A stretch of DNA of 64,000 nt from Dugong dugon (lineage: Eukaryota; Chordata; Mammalia; Sirenia; Dugongidae): the NCBI GenBank assembly GCA_030035585.1, contig CM057477.1:64337447-64401446 (forward strand), given 5' to 3'. The notes below the pieces were generated by a model. It ran no database searches and was not told the DNA's origin. It saw only the letters and a list, made by a program, of their open reading frames with translations. The translations under genes and the position numbers were made by a program. Numbering within the stretch: the stretch's first letter is position 1; each line of letters opens with the position of its first letter. This document shows, in pieces, positions 1 through 10,505 of the stretch.

Positions 1-1150
1 ACTGCCCACCCCAATGGATGGGGACTGCTGCTGGTGAGTAGCCCTGTCTCTGGGTCGTAAGTCCCTCCCTGTCTGTGGATGCTGGGATCCCTGGAGTTCT
101 TGCCCTCATTCCTCTGCTTTCTCTCCTTACCTCTGGTTCCTGTCCTGCTCACCTTGCTTCACTCCAGGTATGTCTACACAGTTTCTCTGTCTGCTGTTGG
201 GAATTCCATGAAGTTGCTTTCCTGTGCTCCTCACCCAGGATTGCTGCTGGCTTTGTCTCAAGATGGCCATGCTGTGTCAGGCGTGCTGGCAGGGCACCTC
301 CACTCCGTAACTCTCCTTGTTCACCGTTTTAGATCAGTTTCTTCTTCTTCCAGTTGGTGCTTGGTCTAATTCCTTATCCTTTCTTTTGATGCTCAGGGTT
401 ACAGGATTGTCATCTGTCTCAGGCTGGGTTCTCTAGAGAAGCAAAACCAGTAAAGCATATAAATATACATAGAAAGAGATTTATATCAAGGAAATAGCTC
501 ATGCAATTGTAGAGGCTAAAACGTCCCAAGTCCACAGATCAGGGTAGAGGCCTCTCCCAGTTCACGCAGCCGCAGAAGCTGGTGAACCCAAGGTCAGCAG
601 GTCAGAGAGGGGTTCCCGCTCACAGGCTGTGAAGGTCGGTGAATTCCAAGATCAGCAGACAAGACCGCAAGGTTTCTCCTGATTCACGTAGCTGCAAGGG
701 CTGGTGAACCCAAAGCCAGCAGGTCGGGGAACAAGACTCTTGCTTGCAGGCTGAGAAGTTTGATGAATTCCAAGTTCAACAGGTAAGCTGCTGGCTCAAG
801 TCCCATGAACCGGAGGTGAGACAACAAGAGGCAGCTGCTGAGTCTGGAACAAGCCAAAAACCTTGGCAAGGTGAGCAGGCAGAAGGTAACTGGCAGAAGG
901 CAGAGAGATGAAACTGAGAGGGCCGTTAGTTGCCACAAGCCCCGCCTCCGCCAGTACCACTTAGCAGATTCCATCAGGGGGGTGATCACAACATTATACA
1001 ACTGCTAAAACACTGAGAATAATGGTCTAGCCAAGCTGACATACAATCTTAACCATCACATCATCTGTATCTGTTTTACTTGGTTTCTCGGGTCTTTGCT
1101 GTAGAGGAACAGCATGTTATGTCTGACTAAGCCACCATCTTGGATTTTCC
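1..1150 (-). mobile_element. L1 LINE 5' end (5'UTR), split by a solo LTR
   Basis: Antisense L1 whose body would lie left of the window. The key sign is at about 1133-1146, where the minus strand reads as an 'aatccaagatggtggctta' start, the motif typical of mammalian L1 5' ends. The pieces 1-414 and 1061-1150 become contiguous once the LTR at 415-1060 is removed. No ORF1 is visible, which fits untranslated leader. The assignment rests mainly on the terminal motif; 1-414 could be other sequence. Confidence 0.45.
415..1060 (-). mobile_element. ERVL/MLT2-like solo LTR, long variant (646 bp)
   Basis: Begins 'tgtctcaggctgggttctct' and ends 'cttaaccatcaca', so on the minus strand it has TG...CA termini. 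It is flanked by a perfect 5-bp target duplication, tcatc, at 410-414 and 1061-1065. It is the same family as 38491-38973, 49652-50134 and 59328-59851, but longer through extra internal sequence at about 600-770 and 860-990. No internal retroviral genes are present, so this is a solo LTR left by recombination. It resembles MLT2/ERVL LTRs at both ends. Confidence 0.8.
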
Positions 1151-1654
1151 TGTTGTTGTTTCTTGATGAAACCAAGTTGATTTCTGTGACTACAGACAAC
1201 TGGGCTGACAGAAGACCTACTCACCTCACTTTTGTGTTACAGATATTTAACTTGGATTAATCGACATAAGAGCAGTCAGATGCTTTCTTGGCAAACAGAA
1301 GGAGCTCAGAGGCTTTAATACTATTTAACAATGTCAACTTTCTCTGTCAGGCAGAATCTAAATGGGTGAAAGATTAGCAAGATGAGACATAAAATGTCAT
1401 TTTTATGGAGTGGGTAGATTTACTTCAAAACAGTGTTTCATTGTACAGTGTAATCTGTCATAGATTAGCTACCATTTGAGTGGGCTTTTATCTCCTGTAG
1501 AACAATGAACTTTCATTCTTCAAGGACAGGTTCCTTTAAGCATTGCTGATCCTTTTTCAGCCCTTTCTGTGTCTCACTTCCTAGTTCAACCTTAAGTCTT
1601 TCTCTAACGGCCAACACTGTTTTCTCTTTGCAGGACAAGTTTTGGTTAATGTTG
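1151..1654. other. No recognised feature
   Basis: AT-rich sequence without a recognisable repeat, RNA gene or sustained open frame; probably ordinary single-copy intergenic or intronic DNA. Confidence 0.5.
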
Positions 1655-2170
1655 AATTTTACCTGAACTCTGTGATCGTGGAAAACAGATACGGTTAAAG
1701 AAATCCCTGCACCCTTTGTATTCAGGAAAACAGTTTACTGCAGAGAACCACCCTTCTCCATATGACTTAGATAAGACTCAGTATGCCCCCTTGTTTACCT
1801 ATGACAAGACCAGATACAGATCTTCCAAATCCCCATTCCTTGCCTCATAAATGAGTAACTGAACAGCTGTCCCCGCTGATCAATCAGAAACAAAGTGATT
1901 GTTAACCCAACTGTGGTTGAGCTTCTCTTCTTCTTCTAGGCCCCTGAACCTTGGCCCACCCCCAGCCTGGGCCAACCCCTCGAGGGCTCCTCTTGAATAA
2001 TAGGCTGGCCTCAGTGTAAAACATTCTCTGATTTGAGAGGCTTGCTGATCTTACGGTTGGAGCATTTTCCCTATGGTAATAGTCTCCCTCTTCCACTACT
2101 GTAATAGTCCTTTTTCCTTCCCTTTCTTGCAGTAGTTTTCCTGAATAAAGCCTCTCCCTATCTAAGTCTG

Positions 2171-2699
2171 TAGTCCTTGGGTGGTGCACATAGTTAATGC
2201 ACTTGGCTGCTAACTGAAAGGTTGGAGGTTTGAGTCTACCTAGAGGCACCTCAGAAGAAAGGCTTGGTGATATACAATCACCCGTTGGTATCAGTGGGAG
2301 ATGGGTTCCAGGACTCCGCACGGATACCAAAATCTGCAGATGCTCAAGTCCCTTACATAAAATGGTGTAGTATTTGCATATAACCTACACACATCCTCCT
2401 GATACTTCAGATCATCTCTAGGTTACTTATAATATCTAATACAATGCAAATGGTATGTAAATAGTTGTTATAATGTATTGTTTACGGAATAATGACAAGA
2501 AAAGAGAAGTCTGTTCTTTTCTTTTTCCCGAGTGTTTTCGATTCACAGTTGGTTGAATTCGTGGGTGTGGAACCCACAGACATGGAGGGCTGACTGTATG
2601 TCTGAAAAATTAGCCACTGCAAGCTGTATGGAGCACAGTTCTACTCTGACATACACGCGGTCACTGTGAGTCAGAGTCAACTTGATAGTAACCTGTTTT
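2171..2699 (+). mobile_element. AfroSINE interrupted by a MER2 element
   Basis: The head 'gtccttgggtggtgcacata' with a B-box-like segment is at 2171-2272. The 3' part (gaaaaattagcc ... gagtcagagtcaactt) is at 2599-2699. The two halves align as one SINE when 2275-2596 is removed. The target duplication tctaagtctg at 2161-2170 recurs at 2700-2709, which proves one insertion. Confidence 0.9.
2275..2596 (-). mobile_element. MER2-like Tigger (TcMar) DNA transposon inside a SINE
   Basis: The plus strand starts 'caatcacccgttggtatc' and ends 'catggagggctgactg', matching the two terminal inverted ends I know for MER2 (DNA/TcMar-Tigger). It is flanked by TA at 2273-2274 and 2597-2598, the expected target duplication. 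At 322 bp it is close to the full MER2 length and non-coding; mobilisation would have needed a Tigger transposase supplied elsewhere. Strand follows the usual consensus orientation and is arbitrary. Confidence 0.85.
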
Positions 2700-2735
2700 T
2701 CTAAGTCTGGATTTGTTTTGTGTTCGATAGCTCTA

Positions 2736-3725
2736 AGCCTCTAAGGTTTGCCTTTAGAGAACTGAGTGTTCCAACTTTCTTACAGAGGAAAGCCATCTTT
2801 GCAAAGACAGGCATCCTGAGTTTAACCGAGAGTGCCAACAATAGGAACCAGAATCAAAACCACTCTGGAGAAAATCCTGTAGGTTATTGTATACCTTAGA
2901 TTCCATTCTTCAATGCTTCCATTTTTAAAGGAATTTTTAATAAAATGGGAGTGACCTCAATCTGTATGTAGTGAATGCCTGCTGGAGTCCAGTGCTCTGC
3001 TGGGCAGCGTGTGAAGCAGCCAAGAGGAGGAGACCCTGGGACAGGAAAGGACCATTCTTGAGTCTGATGGAGGTAATTAGAGACCCCCAAATCCTCCTCA
3101 GTCACCATCAGCTTATTGTCCTCAGAGCTGTTTTCTGATTTATTTCATCAGATGGGAAATGGCTTCTAGAGAACTCAGGTCATGTTCAGAATATTCTGGA
3201 CATATCTAGAATAGCTGCTGGAAATCCCCTTTCTTTCCATTCATAATTTTGAGTCTCTGGGTTGGATGTTCCAACAGTCTGCAGCAGACAGAATGCTTGT
3301 GGTTGGAATTTTTCACTCCTTTTCTCATTCACATGCAAGTCTTCTCCAATCTGAGCTCTTATCAATTTCTCTGGATAAACAGTTCTTTCCAGATCCCTTA
3401 CTTTCTTTGTTCACTCAGACAGTGGCCTCTGTATCCAAGAACAAAGAGGAGCAGGTGAGAGATTATTTTTAATGCTGTCAAGACAAGTGGCTGTTTAATT
3501 TAAGACATTTTCTCTCTCTAAGCCGCCTTTTATTCCTCGTAGATAGGGTGATTCAGAGCTCTCCATCTGAAATACTTACTCTGTAGAAACACTATATCCA
3601 AACCTTTTTCAGGCACTGGCCAATGGTCACTCATCTGAGGGGTGAGATGTGGTTTCTTGGGTTGTCAGTTCCTGTGGACCTATGGTCAGATTATCCTCAG
3701 CTTTTCCCTCCTCACTCACTCAGTC
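2736..3725. other. No recognised feature
   Basis: Single-copy-looking sequence. The short open frames on both strands (the longest about 77 codons) lack homology I recognise, splice context or compositional bias. Confidence 0.5.
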
Positions 3726-3998
3726 CATCTCACCAAATCATTTTGACTCTATTTCCCAAATAACTCTTGAACATTTCCAGTCTCTCTATTCTCATGGCCA
3801 CAATTTCAGCCCTGCCCACTATCTTCTCCTGGGTGAATGCTACAACTCTGAATTCTCTTCATTTCTCCAGTGTTACCTCTAGTCCATTCTCCATGTTGGA
3901 ACCACAGTGATTTTCCTAATGGGAGAATGCAATCATGTGATTTCCTTTCTTAAATCTCATCAATAGATTTCCATGGTTTTGGGGATAAAATAAAATTC
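3726..3998 (+). mobile_element. L2 LINE fragment
   Basis: The order of phrases 'agtccattctccatgttgga', 'cagtgattttcctaat', 'aatcatgtgatttcc' and 'ggataaaataaaattctga' follows the L2 3' region. It is strongly diverged and non-coding, cut by the SINE that follows. Confidence 0.6.
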
Positions 3999-4000
3999 TG

Positions 4001-4214
4001 ATCCCTGGGTGGCACAAATGGTTAACATGCTCAGCTGCTAACTGAAAGGTTGGAGGTTTGAGTGCACCCAAAGGTGCCTTGGAGGAAAGACCTGGTGATC
4101 TACCTCCAAAAGATCATAGCCTTGTAAGTCCTGTGATGTGCAGTTCTGCTCTACACGCATGGGATCATCATGAGTAGGCATCAACACGACAGCAGCTGGT
4201 GGTGGCGGTTAGTT
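4001..4214 (+). mobile_element. AfroSINE
   Basis: Head 'tccctgggtggcacaaatgg', B-box-like 'ggaggtttgagtgcaccc', middle 'gaaagacctggtgatctacc' and a 3' end with 'catgagtaggcatcaacacg'. It lacks a clear (AAC)n tail. Diverged but nearly full length. Confidence 0.85.
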
Positions 4215-4565
4215 CTCTGGCTTAAGTGTGGATGCTGTCTCATAGCCTTCTGACCTTCTGAGTTCAGTTATCACATCACTGTTTCTCAGTGTCCCACTGG
4301 GTGCCTTCGGAATTCAACATAGATTAACCAAACACCATCCCTGTCTCTTGGAAGTTATGTCCAGAAAGGACAGCAAATTCCTCCTTCTGGAAAGGGCATC
4401 TTCTCTGCCTGATTGCTCAGATCTTAGGAAGATGTACTTGAAATAGTGAGGAAGGATGGGGACACCTGTCTTGCCAGGTGGTTGTAATGAATCTACTCTG
4501 GACATGATTGGGTGTTGGGGGCCAAAGCCCAATAACCTCCCATCCTGTTCCTTTTCTTCAGGGAA
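4215..4565. other. No recognised feature
   Basis: Single-copy-looking DNA between a SINE and a MIR. Short overlapping open frames on both strands show no recognised motif. Confidence 0.45.
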
Positions 4566-4755
4566 GATCATGGACTCTGAACAGGTTTGCACCAGCAGAG
4601 TGGCCTTTGAAGTCAGACTGCTGGTGGAATGTGTCTCAGCTCCACCACTCTGTGCCCTTGGTCAGGTCACTTAACATTTTTGTGTCATTGTTTCCTCATC
4701 TATAATATGGGAGAAACAACGGTAGCCACTTGTTACATGTAGCTATTGTTACATC
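4566..4755 (+). mobile_element. MIR SINE
   Basis: Contains the MIR core order: 'agtcagactgctggtggaat', 'ccaccactctgtgcccttgg', 'caggtcacttaaca', 'tgtttcctcatctataatat'. An ancient tRNA-derived, L2-dependent SINE. Confidence 0.8.
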
Positions 4756-4769
4756 AGACACTCATTCCA

Positions 4770-5102
4770 AAATTTAGCTCATGAGTCTGCAGCTTGTCAC
4801 ATTAGGTTGGACTCAGTTGGGTAGCTCTAGTCTTGGCTGGGTTTCCTCATTACCTGAGGTCAGTTGGAAGATCACTGCTAGGTGACTCTCTTTCTTATGG
4901 TTGTCTGACTGTCTGAGCCACTTGGTTCTCCTCCACGTGGTCTCTCCTCCTCCAACAATTTACCCTAGACTTATTCTCATGGCTGAGGCAAGGGTAAAAG
5001 AGATAATGCAGCCATGTGCAAGGTCTCTTGAAGCCTAGGCTTAGAACTGGTCCATCGTCACTACCATCAATCACATTCTACCAGTGAAAGCAAGTCACAG
5101 GT
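4770..5102. repeat. Old dispersed mammalian repeat, family not named
   Basis: Phrases such as 'ttattctcatggctgaggca' and 'gaaagcaagtcacaggt' recall a widespread old placental repeat, but I cannot assign the family. It adjoins the MLT2-like LTR at 5103. Confidence 0.35.
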
Positions 5103-5427
5103 TGTGATGGCTAATTTTATATGTCATCTTGGCTAGGCTATGGTGCCCAGTTGTTTGGTAAAACACCACTCTAGTGGCTGTTATAGTTACATATGATTAA
5201 ATCAGTTGGCTTCAAGTAAAGCAGATTACCTTCTATAATGTGGGTGGGCCTTAATCAGTTGAAGCCCTTAAGAGCAAAAAGGGAGTTTCCTGAGGGTGTG
5301 TTCTACATCCAGATTACAAATAGACGTTTTGCTAGAACATTCTTCAATCTTCCTATTGCTTGACCTACAGAGTTTGGGCTTGCCAGCCCCCACAATCAAG
5401 CCAATTCTTGTTACCTTCCATCAATGG

Positions 5428-5632
5428 AGTCCTGTGTCACAATAGTTAAGTGTTTGGCAGCTAACCGAAAAGTTGGCTGTTTGAGCCCACCAGCTGCTCC
5501 AAGGGAGAAAAGACCGACAATCTGCTCCCATAAAGATTACAACCTAGGAAACCCTATGGGGCAGTTCTACTCTGTCCTATAAGCTGGCTATGAGTTGGAA
5601 CTGACTTGATGACACACAACAACAACAACTCA
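5428..5632 (+). mobile_element. AfroSINE
   Basis: Head 'agtcctgtgtcacaatagtt', middle 'cccataaagattacaaccta', 3' end 'gacttgatgacacacaac' and (AAC)n tail. Its tail abuts the tail side of the next SINE, giving a tail-to-tail inverted pair. Confidence 0.9.
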
Positions 5633-5779
5633 TGGCGACCTCATGTGTGCAGAGTAGAACTACTCCATAAGGTTTTCAAGGTTGTGACCTTTCAGAAGTA
5701 GATTACCAGGGCTGTCTTCCAAGACACCTCTGGATGGATTCAGACTGCCAACTTTTTAGCTAGTTGTCGAGTGCTTATG
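5633..5779 (-). mobile_element. AfroSINE, opposite orientation
   Basis: Reads 'catggcgacctcatgtgtgc', 'gtagattaccagggct', 'agctagttgtcgagtgct' on plus, the complement of a SINE. The extreme 3' end has been lost into the (AAC)n tail of the left neighbour. Confidence 0.85.
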
Positions 5780-5780
5780 C

Positions 5781-5851
<71 letters not shown>
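5780..5851. repeat. Compound microsatellite (AT)n(AC)n(AT)n
   Basis: About 70 bases of alternating AT, then AC, then AT units. It likely grew at the SINE head/LTR junction. Low-complexity frames that translate it are spurious. Confidence 0.97.
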
Positions 5852-5854
<3 letters not shown>

Positions 5855-6009
5855 ATCACTGGTTCTGTTTCTTTAGAGAACCTTGACCAATACATACACA
5901 AGGCTAGACCAGATTTAAGGGATGTGAAATACATCCCAACTCTTAATGCCAGGAGCTGCAAAGGACATGGATACAGGGAAGCGAGTGACTGGGGCTATCA
6001 ATACAATCA

Positions 6010-6150
6010 ATCTACCTTATTACCTTATAGGTTGTTGTGAGTATTAGGTGAGAGAATACATGGAAACTTCTTAGAACAGATTCTAGTACATTATAAGCAT
6101 TCAACCTGTGTTAACCATTATTACTATCATACTCATTACTATGTTTTCCT
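6010..6150 (+). mobile_element. MIR 3' fragment
   Basis: 'ataggttgttgtgagtatta' followed by 'acttcttagaacagattcta' and 'gcattcaacctgtgttaacc' follows the MIR 3' half. Confidence 0.6.
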
Positions 6151-6284
6151 GTGTATCTTTAAGAATATAGATAGAAATTGCAGCAATTCATGGAAAACTA
6201 CCTCAAAGACTTTTGAGGATTTTTCAGCTTGTTTAGCTAGAAAAACATTTTTGTGATCCTGGAAAAACTGCCTAAACTCAGCAT

Positions 6285-6665
6285 CTGGGTCCTCTTTATG
6301 CCCTTAAAGATAGATTTATTGTGAGGATTAAATAAATTAATGCATGCAAAATGATTAGCTCAGTGCCTGGAATATCATAAACGCTAAATAATGGTACCTA
6401 AAACAAACAAACAAAAAAACCCAAAGAAACCTGTTGCCGTGGAGTTGATTCCAACTCATAGCAACCCTATAGGACACAGTAGAACTGCCCTGCAGGGTTT
6501 CCAAGGCTGCAGTCTTTACAGAAGTAGACTGCAACATCTTGCTTCCACAGGGCAGCTGTTGAGTTTGAACCGCCAGCCTTTGGTTTAGCAGCCGAGCGCT
6601 TAACCGCTGTGCCTCCAAGGCTCCTTCTAAATAATGGTAGCTATGATTATTGTATTACTGCAACA
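6285..6665 (+). mobile_element. MIR 3' half split by an AfroSINE
   Basis: 'ttgtgaggattaaataaatt' and 'gctcagtgcctggaata' precede the SINE; the MIR tail resumes at 6627. The 13-bp duplication ctaaataatggta at 6384-6396 and 6627-6639 marks the SINE insertion. Confidence 0.75.
6397..6626 (-). mobile_element. AfroSINE
   Basis: Complement of a full-length SINE: A-rich tail side at 6397, 'gagttgattccaactcatag', 'aagtagactgcaacatcttg', and head 'cgctgtgcctccaaggctcc' at the right. Perfect 13-bp target duplication in the host MIR. Confidence 0.93.
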
Positions 6666-6779
6666 GGGTCCATGATTTGAAAAAGAATGAATCTTTTACA
6701 CAGCCCCAATTTTTTCCTAAAACTAGTGCCGATTGGCTGACCGTGATGCTGAGAACACAGATTTAGCAGGTGAAGTCAA

Positions 6780-7425
6780 TGTACGAAGTAGAACAAAGCT
6801 TTATTATGAAAATGTCCTCATATACACATGTGTAGAAATAGTGTAATAAGTTCCCACACCCTCTTCATGCAACTCCCATAAATCAACTCATAGCCAATCT
6901 TGCTCCATTTATTCCCCCAAACTTTTTCTTTCTTTCTTTCTTTTTTGTTAGAGTTTTTCTTAAAGCAAATCCAGGGGTCAACTATAAATACTTGAGAATG
7001 TACCCCTGTATCACGTTTTAAAAAATGTATTACATTAAAACTTTTTTAATATAACCACCATATTATTATCATACCTATCCAAATTAACCATAATTCTTTA
7101 ACATCATCTAAGACCCCATCTGGAACCCTGGTGGCACAGTGGTTTAGAGCTCAGCTGCTAACCAAAAAGTTGGCAGTTCTAATCCACCAGCCGCTCCTTT
7201 GAAACCCTATGGGACAGTTCTACTCTGTCCTATAGGGTCACTATGAGTTGGAATCGACTCAACGGCAACAGCTTGACTTTTGTTTTTTTAATATCCAGTC
7301 CATAATAAAATTTCTCCCATTGACCGATCCAAACAAGATCCCTCCATTGCAGTGGTTGCTATGCTTCCTAAGTCTGTTTTATAGAAGTGGAATTTTAGTG
7401 CCTTTCCAGGGGCATCCAGAATTGG
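6780..7425 (-). mobile_element. Old L1 3'UTR fragment, split by an AfroSINE
   Basis: 'caactcatagccaatcttgc', 'aatccaggggtcaactata', 'ccaccatattattatcatac' and, after the SINE, 'atatccagtccataataaaa' follow an ancient L1 3' region in antisense. Non-coding. Confidence 0.6.
7120..7289 (+). mobile_element. AfroSINE
   Basis: Near-consensus copy: 'ggaaccctggtggcacagtg', 'ctgctaaccaaaaagttggc', 'ctatagggtcactatgagtt', 'gaatcgactcaacggcaa'. Short AfroSINE subtype without the middle segment. Confidence 0.95.
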
Positions 7426-7429
7426 CTAG

Positions 7430-7984
7430 TGTTGTTAGAGGTCAGGCCTGTCTGTGACAGAAAACACTTTAGTTAGGCCTGATGCACTCAGTGTGGTTGT
7501 ACCAGTGTGGTTTTCTGAAGTCTTTCTGCACTTTCCAGTAAATGTTGATGATGCCATTGGGTGTATCTAAAGCCACATTGATTTAGAACCATTTTCAGGA
7601 AGGTGATCCCTAGAGCTATGATGAGATGTAACTAATCTTGCCCAGGTAGCTAGACTTCATTAACCTCAAGGTCATTGGAAAGAATTGAGACCCACACTGT
7701 TATCGTGAGACATGAAGTCTTAGAAAGAATAGCGGCAAAGGAGCTGCTGGCTCTGGGGCTGGCTCCTTGCAGTGCAATAAGACCCCACAGACAGCAAGGT
7801 TGCCCCAAACTAAGGAGAGTCAGCCAGGCTGGCATGCAGAAAACCCGATTTCTCTTCTGTTTCCTTTTTATCTTTTAAATCATACCTCTTTAAAGGTGTT
7901 GGCTGCAGCAGTCACATAGGACTTTGGGAAAGGAGAGAGAATGTCAAAAGCTCTCAGAGCTTTCTTTGCTTGTCTGAAGTAGGA
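7430..7984. other. No recognised feature
   Basis: Single-copy-looking sequence; the open frames at 7650-7878 are on both strands and unremarkable. Confidence 0.45.
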
Positions 7985-8030
7985 AGTCTTAAAAACAAAA
8001 CAAAACAAAACAAAAAAAAACCCAAACTCT
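7985..8030. repeat. (AAAAC)n / A-rich tract
   Basis: 'aaacaaaacaaaacaaaac' followed by an A-run; may be a leftover retroposon tail, but no SINE body adjoins it. Confidence 0.7.
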
Positions 8031-8254
8031 TGTTCTACATGTTTGGTGTGATTAATGGGAAAAGATCTTAATCTTTTGGACAGAATGGATTTTTGTATTT
8101 ATTCATTCATTTAATACCTCACCCAGAAACCAAAGAGATGCCCTAGACTTCATTTTCTCCCTTATTTCCAACGTGGAATAAATCACCAAGTTTGGGCAAT
8201 TTTACCTCCTCAGTATTTCTTGAACTTGTCGGTTTCTCTTTATCTGTATGAACA

Positions 8255-8414
8255 CAGACCCAGTTCAGGCCCTCATCAGCCCTTGCCTAAACTATTGTGG
8301 TAAATTCCTAAATAAATCCATTTTCCTGCAAGAGTGAGCAATTTAAAGTACAACTCTGTGTTGTAACTCTCCCTTAAAGCTTTTAACAGCTCCCTGTTTC
8401 CTTTAGGGAGTCCT
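8255..8414 (+). mobile_element. L2 LINE fragment (left part)
   Basis: 'cagttcaggccctcatcagc', 'ttgcctaaactattgtgg', 'aaagcttttaacagctccc' follow L2 in order. Separated by about 280 bases from the L2 3' end at 8700-9115; probably one copy. Confidence 0.55.
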
Positions 8415-8426
8415 TATTTCCTTTAG

Positions 8427-8493
8427 AAGTCCTTAACTCACTTGACTGCTAACTGAAAGGGTGAAGGTTCAAGTCTGGTTGGCAACTGGTTGG
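8427..8493 (+). mobile_element. Mini-AfroSINE with internal deletion (67 bp)
   Basis: Contains only a head ('cacttgactgctaactgaaa ... aggttcaagtc') joined directly to a terminal 'ggcaactggttgg'. Flanked by a perfect 12-bp duplication, tatttcctttag, at 8415-8426 and 8494-8505. The duplication shows that the deleted form is bounded by a genuine retroposition event. Confidence 0.7.
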
Positions 8494-8699
8494 TATTTCC
8501 TTTAGTGGACCTTCCCAGCCAGTATGCTGGGCTGCATTACGGGTGTACAGAAATATTGATTCCTTTAGGCCAGCCAGGCTGAGAGCAGCCGTTTGTGTAC
8601 ACTCATATTCCATGCAGGTATCATTTACTACATGCGCCATGATGTGGAAAAGCTATTCAGTAAAATCCAAGCTGCCCAGACCTCTCTTTTCTCCCCAGC

Positions 8700-9118
8700 T
8701 CTATCTCCTGCTTCTCCCTGCCTCGTACAGTAATAATATGGAACTGCCTTTAGGTCTCTTGATAGCATTCCTTGCCCATGCAGTTCCCTGTACCCATAAC
8801 AATCTTCAAATCCTTTTGTGTCTTGAAACTTCTGTTCATCCTTCAAGACTCAATTCAGGAATCATTTCTTTCAGGAAGCCTTCCTGGAAACTCAAAGTTA
8901 GGCCAAGGGTCTCTCTTTTGTGCTCCTCACCACCCTGTGAACCATGAGTATTCTTCTACCTGATCACTCACTGTATTATCAAGAAGGAGTTTATTTGTGA
9001 ATCTTTCTCTCCTCCCAGTTTGAGATTTCCTTGAGGACAAGGTTAATTGTCTAGGAACCCCTAGTGCCCAGCACTGTGCCTGGCACATAGTAGGTATTCG
9101 GTAAACAAGAAATTCAAG
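8700..9118 (+). mobile_element. L2 LINE 3' end
   Basis: 'cttcaagactcaattcagga', 'tttcaggaagccttcctgga', 'tgcccagcactgtgcctggc', 'acatagtaggtattcggt' is the classic L2 3' terminal order. Non-coding. Confidence 0.8.
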
Positions 9119-9732
9119 GGGAAAGGTAGAGGACAAACATGATGCTCATCTGTCTGCTGGCAGTTTAGGTAAAAAACCTAATGCTGTCATGCCCATTGCT
9201 AGTGAGGTCTGTTTTAAATTGTCCTCCAGCACTGGATTATGAGGAGTTAAATCCAAAATTCTTACTGCTAAAATCAATATCATCAAGAACAGATATAGTT
9301 GAACACTCTTCTCTAACTCAGTCATCTTTATTGTTTTTAACAGCAGCAGATGAGAAGAAAACTGTCATCCCATGCAGAGAGAGAGAGAAGTGAGTATTGC
9401 TGTATTAGAAAGGATGCACTCTGATACTGAGATGCACTGTGGTTTCTATCGCCACCCCTGCAGCCTTGAGGATTTAGTGTTACTTTAGTTATCAGAGTGT
9501 ATAGACTATCGGCTGGCCGAAAATGACCATTTCCAAGATTACATATGTGTAAAGAGATAGAGACAAGACTAGAGAATGATGTTGCCAGCTGTAACACCCA
9601 CAGGTTTGCTTGTGAAAATCTCACGTCTTAATCTGGAAAACACACACACACACAGACTTGAATTTGGAGAACATGCTCCTTTTAGATTATGCCAGGGCAG
9701 TGCTGTTTGTTGGGGTCCAACAGCTGCAGGAA
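9119..9732. other. No recognised feature
   Basis: Single-copy-looking sequence with a small (AC)n run at about 9640-9655. Weak open frames show no known motif. Confidence 0.45.
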
Positions 9733-9734
9733 GT

Positions 9735-9943
9735 CCATGGGTGGTGCAAACAGTTAAGCACTCAAGTACTAATCAAAAGATTGGCAGTTCGAATCCACCC
9801 AGAGGTGCCTCGGAAGACAGGCCTGGCTATCTGCTTCGGAAAGCTCACAGACTTGAAAACCCTATGGAGCAGTTCTATTCTGCACATGTGGGAATGTCAT
9901 GAGTTGGAATCAATTTGATAGCAACTAATAACAACAACAACAA
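9735..9943 (+). mobile_element. AfroSINE
   Basis: 'gggtggtgcaaacagttaag', B-box-like 'ggcagttcgaatccaccc', 'gatagcaactaataacaac' tail. The duplication ctgcaggaagt/ctgcagaagt at 9724-9734 and 9944-9953 marks the ends. Confidence 0.93.
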
Positions 9944-9953
9944 CTGCAGAAGT

Positions 9954-10505
9954 TTTAACCCCAAACTCTGTATTCAGAGGTCTTCAGAGATGTCCTCCAT
10001 AGGTGTCCTCATAGGACACCACCTTTATGTCACAATGGCTGCTTTACCTCATTGATCATCCTCCGTGGAACAATGATCAAAGGGGGCCAGTGGTACGTCC
10101 AGATATTTGAGTAAGTGACAGCAGTGATTTTTGATAAAGGGGCCCTCTTGGTAGGGAGGAATTAATTGGTGCTTGATGTGTGTAGTACACTACAGGAAGG
10201 TGTAATCAGAGAGCATGTCTGTGCACCATCTGCTAGGTACAATAGAGCCTTCCAGAGTGAGCAAGGGAGATGTAAGCATCACAGCCTAAACCATTAGTCT
10301 GAATTCAGGGGCTCCAGGGGTTTGCTAATATTGAAACTACCTAGTCAATCTCCAACGTTAACTAATTTTAGTATCCAAGGGCTGACCTATTACAAGGTAG
10401 TGGGGAAAAAAATCTGTCTTAAACAGAGCAAGTGGAATGTGGTACTATGGATACCCAGGGGGAAAATGGCCCTAAATCTTAACCCAAGCTACCAGAGTTC
10501 TGCAT
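9954..10505. other. No recognised feature
   Basis: Single-copy-looking sequence between a SINE and an LTR fragment; no sustained open frame or recognised repeat. Confidence 0.45.

Larger units (their letters stand above)
1655..2735 (+). mobile_element. Possible retroviral-type LTR, split by a SINE
   Basis: A pyrimidine-rich stretch with a polyadenylation signal AATAAA at 2144-2149, followed by sequence that resumes after the SINE at about 2710. The combination of C-rich tract, 'cctgaataaagcctctccc' and downstream U5-like sequence resembles a class I ERV LTR. I could not fix the termini or a target duplication. It could be unrelated unique DNA. Confidence 0.3.
5103..5894 (+). mobile_element. 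MLT2-like ERVL solo LTR, split by SINEs
   Basis: Starts 'tgtgatggctaattttatat' and continues with 'gtgggtgggccttaatca'. After the insertions at 5428-5850 it ends 'ctttagagaaccttgacc'. Both termini and the internal order match MLT2 (ERVL) LTRs. Non-coding. Confidence 0.75.

Noticed and set aside
1902-2330. 142-codon minus-strand frame
   Set aside because: It crosses an LTR-like block, a SINE and a MER2 transposon, so it cannot be an ancestral gene.
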